Assembly: GCA_031422915.1 (NCBI GenBank)
Contig: JANPEK010000205.1
Coordinates: 1 to 7,169 of the forward strand
DNA from: JANMEX01 sp031422915
GTDB lineage: Bacteria > Pseudomonadota > Alphaproteobacteria > Rhizobiales > Rhizobiaceae
Length of the DNA stretch: 7,169 nucleotides
Reading direction: 5' to 3'
The position numbers and the translations under genes were made by a program. Numbering within the stretch: the first letter of the stretch is position 1; each line of letters begins with the position of its first letter. The notes under the pieces are model-generated. The model worked only from the letters and a program-made list of their open reading frames with translations. It did not search any database and had not been told where the DNA came from. Below, in pieces: positions 1 to 5,173 of this stretch.

Positions 1-1
1 G

Positions 2-685
2 CCATTTCTCAAAGCGCTCGATTTCCATCAATCCCGCGAGTGGTTCAAGGAAAACCGGGCGCTTTATGAGCGTGAGCTGGAGACGCCGCGCGGCGATCTG
101 GTGGAGGCGCTGACGGTGGCTTTCGCGGCCAAGGGGCTGCCGTTCAAGGGTGACCGCAAGAAGTCGGTGTATCGCATCTACCGCGATGTGCGGTTTGCCA
201 AGGACAAGAGCCCTTTCAACAAGCATGTCTCGGCGCTGCTGACGCCGTCTGGCGAGAAGCGGGAGCAGGAAGGTTCGTTCTTCATCAAGATCGGGCTTGA
301 GGGCTGTTTCATGGCGGTCGGGTTTTATCTCGATGAAGCCGCCAAGTTGAAGGCTTTTCGCAACAATCTTGTTGCATGGCCCGAAAAGTTTCGCGTTATG
401 ACGACGGCGCTGAAGAAGGGGAAGTTGGCTTTGGAGACGGAGGGTGCATTGAAGCGAATGCCAAAAGAGTTTGAGTCTGTTGCTGATCCCGATCTGGCGG
501 CGGCGCTGAAGCTCAAGCATTTCTATGTCAGCGCGAAGATTGATCCGGCATTGATCACCACGCCGAAGCTCGTTGATATCAGTGTGGATTTTGCCAAGAG
601 GGCGATGCCGCTGATTGAGTGGGGGCGGGCATTGTCTGCGGACCAATCGCAATCCGTGGCTGACCAATCAACAAACGTCATCTGA
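2..685 (+). CDS. DUF2461 (TIGR02453) family protein, 5' end missing
   Basis: The reading frame is open from base 2 to the TGA at 683-685, giving 227 visible residues. A GTG at 101 is not the start, because the coding signal and the family match continue upstream (FLKALDFHQSREWFKENRALYE). The visible motifs are characteristic of DUF2461: the REWFKENR block at about residues 12-19, then YRIYRDVRFAKDKSPFNKHV at about 57-76, then a GFYLDEA block near 106. Family members are about 215-230 residues, so probably only 10-20 N-terminal residues lie outside the window. The function of this family is not established, and I see no catalytic motif, signal peptide or membrane segment. The C-terminus ends in a low-complexity tail with two ADQS units seven residues apart. 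azlC follows after 55 bp on the same strand and could be co-transcribed, since no terminator is visible between them. Confidence 0.88.
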   Translation, partial: PFLKALDFHQSREWFKENRALYERELETPRGDLVEALTVAFAAKGLPFKGDRKKSVYRIYRDVRFAKDKSPFNKHVSALLTPSGEKREQEGSFFIKIGLEGCFMAVGFYLDEAAKLKAFRNNLVAWPEKFRVMTTALKKGKLALETEGALKRMPKEFESVADPDLAAALKLKHFYVSAKIDPALITTPKLVDISVDFAKRAMPLIEWGRALSADQSQSVADQSTNVI

Positions 686-740
686 CAGGACGGGTCCAGG
701 CCGCTAAGAAATTTGACTACCTTCGAGATCAAACCAGTTC

Positions 741-1430
741 ATGTCCTCCTCGCAATTCCTCGCCGGTGCCCGCCGGTCTGTTCCCATCCTGATCTCGACT
801 GCTCCGTTTGGCTTGCTATACGGGGCGATTGCGGTTGATCAGGGGTTGAGCGTTTGGCAGGCGTCGCTGATGAGCTTGACGATTTATGCCGGGGCCTCGC
901 AATTGGTCGGCATTGATCTTTTCACCAAACATACGGCGGCTTGGTTGGTCATATTTTCTATCTTCATCGTCAATCTGCGGCATGTGCTTTACTCGGCGGC
1001 TATCGGACGGCGCATGGAAAGGTTCTCCGGCGCTCAAAAAGCGATCGCTTTCTTCTTTCTGATCGATCCGCAATTTGCCGAAACGGAGCGGCATGCGGAG
1101 CGCGAAGGGGGCGTGACATTTGCCTGGTATATGGGGCTGGCGCTGCCGGTCTATACGCTTTGGAATATCGAGACGGTTGTCGGTGCGATCTTCGGCAAGC
1201 TTATACCACACCCAGAGTCGCTGGGGATTGATTTTCTGCTCCCTCTGTATTTTCTCGGTCTGGTGATGGGTTTTCAAATGCGACCGTTGTGGTTGCCTGT
1301 TGTGGCTGTTTCCGGCGTTGTTTCAGTCATTGCGCTGAAGACCGTCGGGTCGCCCTGGCATGTCTCGATCGGCGCGCTGGCGGGTGTGGCGCTTGCGGCA
1401 GCATTTGGCGGCAAGGGGAAAGCGGCATGA
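741..1430 (+). CDS. azlC: AzlC family branched-chain amino acid exporter, large subunit
   Basis: This encodes a 229-residue inner-membrane protein of the AzlC/YgaZ family. With the small AzlD/YgaH subunit it exports valine, leucine, isoleucine and related compounds. Visible family signatures are PFGLLYGAIAVDQGLS (22-37), the AGASQLVGIDLF block (50-61) and NLRHVLYSAAIGRRM (78-92). A DPQFA segment (109-113) sits where the family usually carries an acidic-plus-aromatic motif. Several hydrophobic helices follow (about 127-150, 165-178, 184-200, 207-222). Length is normal for the family (about 230-245). The ATG at 741 is the only reasonable start: an in-frame stop lies at 714-716. It has no strong Shine-Dalgarno sequence, only GAG about 12 nt upstream. 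It overlaps azlD by the four bases ATGA. Substrate specificity cannot be read from the sequence. Confidence 0.93.
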   Translation: MSSSQFLAGARRSVPILISTAPFGLLYGAIAVDQGLSVWQASLMSLTIYAGASQLVGIDLFTKHTAAWLVIFSIFIVNLRHVLYSAAIGRRMERFSGAQKAIAFFFLIDPQFAETERHAEREGGVTFAWYMGLALPVYTLWNIETVVGAIFGKLIPHPESLGIDFLLPLYFLGLVMGFQMRPLWLPVVAVSGVVSVIALKTVGSPWHVSIGALAGVALAAAFGGKGKAA

Positions 1431-1726
1431 GCGAGTTCACGTTCATCATCGTGGCCAGCGCGCTCTTGACTTACCTTACGCGCGTCGGCGGGCATTTGAT
1501 CCTGTCACGTTTTGGCACGCTGAATTCACGTGTCGAGGCGGCACTGAATGCGGTCCCCGCGGCCGTGCTGACGACGCTTGTCGCCCCGACATTTTTCACC
1601 CATGGCTGGGTCGAAACTGTGGCGCTGATCATAGCCGGGCTTGCAGCGCTGAGGTTGCCATTGCTTGGCATGTTTGCTGTCGGCTGGGTTGTGATTGTGG
1701 TGCTCCGGGCGTTATCCGGTGCATGA
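1427..1726 (+). CDS. azlD: AzlD family small subunit of branched-chain amino acid exporter
   Basis: This encodes a 99-residue, strongly hydrophobic protein of the AzlD/YgaH family, the partner of AzlC. The N-terminal helix carries the typical TYLTRVGGHLILSR pattern (about 15-28), followed by VEAALNAVPAAVLTTLVAP (about 36-54) and two further hydrophobic helices (about 60-76 and 80-95). The frame stays open upstream to 1289, but the ATG at 1427 is chosen because it overlaps the azlC stop as ATGA. A purine-rich AAGGGGA site lies about 8 nt upstream, and this start gives the usual length of about 100 residues. Translation is probably coupled to azlC. A small intrinsic terminator follows 9 bp after the stop. 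Confidence 0.92.
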   Translation: MSEFTFIIVASALLTYLTRVGGHLILSRFGTLNSRVEAALNAVPAAVLTTLVAPTFFTHGWVETVALIIAGLAALRLPLLGMFAVGWVVIVVLRALSGA

Positions 1727-1734
1727 TGCTGTTG

Positions 1735-1754
1735 CCGGACTGATTCCGGTTTTT
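1735..1754 (+). terminator. Small intrinsic terminator after azlCD
   Basis: CCGGA (1735-1739) and TCCGG (1745-1749) form a 5-bp GC-rich stem with a 5-nt loop, followed immediately by a run of five T (1750-1754). It starts 9 bp after the azlD stop in the plus direction. The stem is short, so termination may be incomplete. The minus strand has no T-run after this hairpin, so it should not serve nirV. Confidence 0.6.
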
Positions 1755-1812
1755 CGTTTAAGCCTCTGAGCCAATTGCCCTTTATGGAGGGTTAAGTGCT
1801 TCATGTTTTGAT

Positions 1813-2508
1813 TCAGCCCGAAATGGTGCGAACCAGCCGAAAGCCGAGGTTGGTGGGTGGCACGCCCGCCGCGCAGCCGCCGGACGCTGCATCGCGCAGA
1901 AACGTCGGGATCTCGGCTTCGTGCTCTCCGTTGACGAAATAGGCGGGGCACATGTAGCCGCCGGTATCGCCGGAGACGCAGGTCGATGTCCATTCCCAGA
2001 CGTTACCGCCAATGTCGTTTAGGCCGTTGGAGACGGAGCCGAACGAGGCGGAAGGCTTAACCGCGCGGGCGTAGGATTTGCGGGTGAAATAATTGGTGGC
2101 CCAATCCATGCGCGGATCGGTGAACAGCTTTCTCGAGTCATCCTTTGGCAAAAGGTCCGAGAATTTTTGCGCCTCTTCGCGTGTCGGCAGCCGCCAGTCC
2201 GCGCCTGACTTTTCGTGCAGCCAGGTGATGAAGTGAGCAATGTCGAGCGCGTTCACATCGGTTACCGGATAGGAACCAGCTGGTGGCGTGGACTTCGGTT
2301 GGTGTTCGCAGGCGCCGTCCGCAACACATTCCATCCAGAATGCGTGGGTGATTTCCTCGCGTCCTGCTTCGATGGATTTGCCGGATTTAAGCTGGATTGA
2401 AACCGTCTCAAAGGGCGCCTGTTCAACTGTTCTGAACGTGCCCGCAGCAACAACGGCGGCAAATGCTGCCGCCGCTGTCAGTGACTTTATGCCAAACATA
2501 AGTGGCAT
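1813..2508 (-). CDS. nirV: NirV, exported SUMF1/FGE-fold protein linked to nirK
   Basis: The 231-residue product begins with a hydrophobic signal-like segment (about 6-23, rich in Ala/Val), so it is probably exported to the periplasm with NirK. The rest shows the formylglycine-generating-enzyme (SUMF1) fold: EEITHAFWMECVADGAC (51-67), YPVTDVNALDIAHFITWL (80-97), WRLPTREEAQ (105-114), LNDIGGNVWEWTS (163-175) and the closing NLGFRLVR (220-227). Genes of this type directly after nirK are known as nirV in Rhizobiales and Rhodobacter relatives; their biochemical role is unsettled. Cysteines are at 61, 67, 177, 187 and 212. By eye, the catalytic Cys pair of true FGE just before CAAR...NLGFR is absent, so sulfatase maturation is unlikely. 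The ATG at 2508 lies 5 nt after the nirK stop with GGGG 8 nt upstream; Met4 (2499) is a poorer choice. No terminator is seen downstream. Confidence 0.88.
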   Translation of the reverse strand: MPLMFGIKSLTAAAAFAAVVAAGTFRTVEQAPFETVSIQLKSGKSIEAGREEITHAFWMECVADGACEHQPKSTPPAGSYPVTDVNALDIAHFITWLHEKSGADWRLPTREEAQKFSDLLPKDDSRKLFTDPRMDWATNYFTRKSYARAVKPSASFGSVSNGLNDIGGNVWEWTSTCVSGDTGGYMCPAYFVNGEHEAEIPTFLRDAASGGCAAGVPPTNLGFRLVRTISG

Positions 2509-2513
2509 TGTGA

Positions 2514-3671
2514 TTACCCCGAGATAGGGGCGGGTTTGGCAACCTGTGTCATCAGATCGTCATCCCACTCGCCTTCGACCACCACGTGCGCCGTTGCACC
2601 GAGGAGCACGGCTTCGATGAGGTTGTGGTTGACGTAGGCATAGATGCCCGGCTGCCTGAACTCGTAAGCCATGGCGCCTGCAGAGCCGCCGCGGATGAAC
2701 CAGGTTTCGAGGTTGGTGTCGGGCTTGTCGTTGAAGGAGCCTGCCTCCCAGACGAGATCCCCGTGACCGCCGATGAGATGCGGACGCGAATCGCGGTTAG
2801 CTTGGGCGTGGATGAACAGAACTTTCTCGCCGACCTTGGCCTTCAGCGCGCTGTCGCCGGTCAATGCACCGGCCTTGCCGTTGAACACGACGTGGGTCGG
2901 GATGAGACCGCGCATGACTTCAAGCGCATCAGCCATATTGTCGGCAGCGCCTTCGTAGGTCTTGTAGGCACCCTTTTCGTCTTTCGGTACGTAGAAGTCC
3001 TGCTCGCCGATGTAGACCACCTTGTCGTAGGTGTAAGGCTTGCCTGCGGCATCCTTCAGTCCGTCGCGCGGCAGCACCATGACAGCGCCGTTCATGCCCT
3101 GCACGACATGGTACGGGATCATGACGTCGCCGGGGGCGCAGTGATAAACGAAGACGCCCGGCTTGGTGGCCTTCCAGCGCAGCACGCATTGTTCGCCAGG
3201 AAGCACCTTGGTCAGCGCGCCTCCGCCAAGAGCGCCCGTTGATGAATGGAAGTCTATGTTGTGTTCAAGCAAGTTCGTCGCCGGATTTTTCAGCGTCAGC
3301 TCAACATAATCTCCCTCGTGGCAAACAATCAGCGGGCCGGGAACCGTGCCTTCGTAAGCAAAAACCCAGGTCTTTGTGCCGTCGGCGTCGATCTCGACAT
3401 GCTTTTCCTGAATGGTCATTTCGACTTCGACAATCTTCGCGCCGGTCGTGGCAACCTGCTCATGCTCCGGCGCGAACGGCGGGGCAACGAGCTTCTGCTT
3501 GATGCGGGGGAGCGTGGAAATGTCGACGGCGGCGACCTTTTTCATCTCGTCAGGATTGACCGCTTCTTCTGCCGTCGCTGTGGTTGCTGCCGCCGCGATC
3601 GCGCCGATAGCGCTTGCGGCGAACAGGAATTCGCGCCTGCCCAGTTTCATAAGGTCCTTGTTCATGGCCAT
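2514..3671 (-). CDS. nirK: Copper-containing nitrite reductase NirK (NO-forming)
   Basis: The product (385 residues) is a periplasmic homotrimeric enzyme that reduces nitrite to nitric oxide, the defining step of denitrification. A Tat-type signal (GRREFLF at 11-17, then an Ala-rich stretch) likely ends near ATA/EEA (about 34). All copper ligands are visible: type 1 copper H137, C178, H188 and M193; type 2 copper H142, H177 and H349; catalytic residues D140 and H298. Two cupredoxin domains span about 75-205 and 215-370. The type 1 loop CAPGDVMIPYHVVQGM has nine residues between Cys and His, one more than the Alcaligenes faecalis enzyme, as recalled for Bradyrhizobium-type NirK. Tyr187 replaces the usual Trp. 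Met1 is preferred because GGAGG lies 5 nt upstream; Met3 is 11 nt away. Residues are numbered from Met1. nirV follows after 5 nt. Electrons would come from a cupredoxin or cytochrome c not encoded here. Confidence 0.97.
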   Translation of the reverse strand: MAMNKDLMKLGRREFLFAASAIGAIAAAATTATAEEAVNPDEMKKVAAVDISTLPRIKQKLVAPPFAPEHEQVATTGAKIVEVEMTIQEKHVEIDADGTKTWVFAYEGTVPGPLIVCHEGDYVELTLKNPATNLLEHNIDFHSSTGALGGGALTKVLPGEQCVLRWKATKPGVFVYHCAPGDVMIPYHVVQGMNGAVMVLPRDGLKDAAGKPYTYDKVVYIGEQDFYVPKDEKGAYKTYEGAADNMADALEVMRGLIPTHVVFNGKAGALTGDSALKAKVGEKVLFIHAQANRDSRPHLIGGHGDLVWEAGSFNDKPDTNLETWFIRGGSAGAMAYEFRQPGIYAYVNHNLIEAVLLGATAHVVVEGEWDDDLMTQVAKPAPISG

Positions 3672-3676
3672 GATTG

Positions 3677-3681
3677 CCTCC
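3677..3681 (-). promoter_or_regulatory. Ribosome binding site of nirK
   Basis: A perfect GGAGG on the minus strand sits 5 nt before the ATG at 3671. It favours this codon over the second ATG at 3665, where the spacing would be 11 nt. Confidence 0.8.
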
Positions 3682-3699
3682 TTTGGTCATCATCAATTT

Positions 3700-3722
3700 A
3701 AGATGTATGCAGGATACATCTT
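3700..3722. promoter_or_regulatory. NsrR operator in the nirK promoter (perfect inverted repeat)
   Basis: AAGATGTAT (3700-3708) and ATACATCTT (3714-3722) are exact reverse complements separated by GCAGG. The outer arms match the known NsrR consensus (AAGATGYAT ... ATRCATCTT, total 23 bp); only the usually AT-rich centre differs. The nsrR gene begins about 470 bp away on the same strand. The repeat covers the predicted -10 element and start point of nirK, so NsrR bound here should block RNA polymerase until NO damages its Fe-S cluster. The repeat is seen directly; binding is inferred. Confidence 0.85.
3711..3716 (-). promoter_or_regulatory. Predicted -10 element of nirK
   Basis: TATCCT on the minus strand matches TATAAT at four of six bases. 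Its centre is 31 bp from the centre of the CRP/FNR box, as expected for an activator at about -41. This predicts a transcript start near 3703-3704 and a leader of about 32 nt. There is no separate -35 element, consistent with activator dependence. The call rests mainly on spacing. Confidence 0.5.
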
Positions 3723-3737
3723 TTTAACTGTCCTGAT

Positions 3738-3751
3738 TTGATCGAGGTCAA
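3738..3751 (-). promoter_or_regulatory. CRP/FNR-family activator box of nirK
   Basis: On the plus strand the site reads TTGAT-CGAG-GTCAA, which is TTGAC-CTCG-ATCAA in the direction of nirK. It differs from the FNR consensus TTGAT-N4-ATCAA at one of ten bases. It lies 14 bp beyond the nsrR stop and about 41 bp upstream of the predicted nirK start point, the class II activator position. Denitrification genes are commonly driven by FNR, FixK, DNR or NnrR regulators through such boxes; which one acts here cannot be told from the sequence. Confidence 0.75.
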
Positions 3752-3765
3752 GCAAACAAGAATGG

Positions 3766-4194
3766 TCAGTTCAGGATTTTCCGCAGCTCGGCTTGTCGCA
3801 CAGAAAGGTCGGCAAGCGAGTGCGCAGCCAAGACGGTATAAAAGGCGCTCTCCGCATCAAGAAGGATAGTCTTCAACTGGCAGGCGGGTGTGATGACGCA
3901 CTTGTTGTTGATGCGGTCAAAACACTCGACCAGCGGGATGTTCGACTCGCAGAACTTGGTAACCTCGCCAATGTTGATATCCTTTGGCAGTTTGGCGAGC
4001 CGCAAGCCGCCATTGCGACCGCGTGCGGCAGCAAGATAACCGCCGCGCACCAATTCGTTGGCGATCTTGGTCAAATGATTGCGGGAGATTGAAAATCGCT
4101 CGGCAGTTTTGGCGATGGTGATCAAATCTGGTTCGGCTGCTGCGGCGTGAATGAGCAGGCGGAACGCATAGTCGGTGAACAGGGTCAGGCGCAT
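3766..4194 (-). CDS. nsrR: NsrR, nitric-oxide-sensing Rrf2-family Fe-S repressor
   Basis: The product (142 residues from this start) is a cytoplasmic Rrf2-family winged-helix repressor. Signatures are MRLTLFTDYAFR at the N-terminus with Asp8 and Arg12, the recognition-helix region SISRNHLTKIANEL (35-48), the wing RGRNGGLRLAK (58-68) and cluster cysteines C91, C99 and C105 in ITPAC context. Asp8 plus the SRNHL helix fit NsrR; RirA, the related rhizobial iron regulator, has Asn at position 8 and a different helix. NO attacks the cluster and releases DNA. The frame stays open to an ATG at 4263, but the start at 4194 is chosen because the family begins MRLT and the longer form would translate through a likely operator (4209-4231). 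The Shine-Dalgarno match is weak. The stop lies 94 bp before nirK, which has its own promoter. An extra Cys at 82 is present. Confidence 0.92.
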   Translation of the reverse strand: MRLTLFTDYAFRLLIHAAAAEPDLITIAKTAERFSISRNHLTKIANELVRGGYLAAARGRNGGLRLAKLPKDINIGEVTKFCESNIPLVECFDRINNKCVITPACQLKTILLDAESAFYTVLAAHSLADLSVRQAELRKILN

Positions 4195-4208
4195 GTGAAA
4201 CCGATCAA

Positions 4209-4231
4209 AAGATGCATGTAAGTTACATGAA
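4209..4231. promoter_or_regulatory. Candidate NsrR operator upstream of nsrR (autoregulation)
   Basis: The left half AAGATGCAT (4209-4217) matches the NsrR half-site perfectly. The right half TTACATGAA (4223-4231) matches only in its inner part. In all about 17 of 23 positions fit the consensus. The site lies 14 bp before the chosen nsrR ATG. A weak promoter can be drawn for nsrR with TTGAAC at 4258-4263 and CATGTT at 4235-4240 (17-bp spacer), which would put the start point at the edge of this site. Autoregulation is common for NsrR, but here it is an inference. Confidence 0.55.
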
Positions 4232-4285
4232 AGAAACATGGTCCAGAATGAAAGCGCGTTCAACTCTGCCTTACATCAGGCTTTC

Positions 4286-5173
4286 TCAAGGCATGGCTTC
4301 CGGTGAACCGAACAGGCGCGTACCTAGGACAGTCAGGACCAATCCTGCCAGAACCAAAATGCTTCCAAAGATTGCGGCGGAGTCAAATGGCTCGCCAAGA
4401 AACAAAACCCCTGCAGAGATGCCGAATACCGGCACGAGAAGGGCGAATGGCGAGACCAGATTGGCAGGATAGCGGGACAACAGGAAACTCCAAACGCCGA
4501 ACCCGAGTATTGTGGCCGGCCAAGCAAGGAATGCGATGGAGACGAGCGTCAGGAGGCTTGGATGGGTGAGTGTCTGGATGATTGCTGCGTGGTCTTCAAA
4601 CAAAACCGACAGGATGAAAAGCGGCAGCGGGGCGGCAAGGCTTGCCCAGACTATCATTGATAGCGCGTTCTTTTCGCCCGACATTTTGACGATGAGATTG
4701 GCAACGCCCCAGGACAACGCGGCCAACAGGCAGAGCACAAGGGGCAGCAGCTCCGGCCCGGACCAGCGGCTTGCGGCAATGACGCCCATTCCGGAAAAGG
4801 CGATGACTGCGCCCAAAATCTGCACCGGCTTGGAGCGCTCGCCGAGAAGGACTGCGGCAAAACCGATGGTGAAAAACACCTGCAGTTGCATCACCACCGA
4901 AGCCAGGGCCGCCGTCATGCCAAGGCGGATGGAGACGAACAGAAGTCCGAATTGCAGCACACCGATGAATATGCCGTAGCCGACAATCCATCGCCAGCCA
5001 ACGCTTGGACGCCTCACGAAAAACACAGCGGGCAACGCTGCAAAAAAGAAGCGCAAGGCGGTCAACAGCAGCGGCGGAACTTCTGCGACGCCTACTTTGA
5101 TGACGACGAAATTGAACCCCCAGATCGCGGTGACAAGCAGCGCGAGCAGGGCATGCGCGGGCATGAGACTCAT
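4286..5173 (-). CDS. eamA: EamA/DMT family exporter, similar to O-acetylserine/cysteine exporter
   Basis: The product (295 residues) is an inner-membrane drug/metabolite transporter with ten predicted helices in two EamA repeats (about 4-132 and 142-285). The N-terminal half closely recalls E. coli EamA (YdeD), an exporter of cysteine and O-acetylserine: ALLVTAIWGFNFVVIKVG (11-28), PPLLLTALRFFFAALPAVFF (33-52) and LASVVMQLQVFFTIG (90-104) followed by GER (111-113). Length is normal (E. coli about 299). The frame is open to an ATG at 5212, but the start at 5173 is chosen because it overlaps the pepP stop as ATGA and gives the family N-terminus. No strong ribosome site is seen, so translational coupling to pepP is likely. 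The true substrate is uncertain, as DMT proteins vary widely. nsrR follows after 91 bp. Confidence 0.85.
   Translation of the reverse strand: MSLMPAHALLALLVTAIWGFNFVVIKVGVAEVPPLLLTALRFFFAALPAVFFVRRPSVGWRWIVGYGIFIGVLQFGLLFVSIRLGMTAALASVVMQLQVFFTIGFAAVLLGERSKPVQILGAVIAFSGMGVIAASRWSGPELLPLVLCLLAALSWGVANLIVKMSGEKNALSMIVWASLAAPLPLFILSVLFEDHAAIIQTLTHPSLLTLVSIAFLAWPATILGFGVWSFLLSRYPANLVSPFALLVPVFGISAGVLFLGEPFDSAAIFGSILVLAGLVLTVLGTRLFGSPEAMP

Noticed and set aside
816..1277. 153-codon frame antisense to azlC
   Set aside because: A charged, motif-free translation inside a well supported membrane protein gene; a shadow frame.
1778..1791. Hairpin CCCT/AGGG after nirV as its terminator
   Set aside because: The stem is only 4 bp and the minus strand has no T-run after it.
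2586..3242. Long open frame (218 codons) antisense to nirK
   Set aside because: It lies fully inside nirK on the opposite strand, has no ribosome site or family resemblance, and is typical of the mirror frames of GC-rich genes.
3766..4194. Identification of the Rrf2 gene as the iron regulator RirA
   Set aside because: RirA has Asn at position 8 and a different recognition helix; this protein has Asp8, the SRNHL helix and NsrR-like operators next to it.
4267..4293. Inverted repeat TGCCTT/AAGGCA at the eamA stop as a terminator
   Set aside because: The loop is 15 nt, the stem only 6 bp and no T-run follows in the eamA direction, so it is not a convincing intrinsic terminator.
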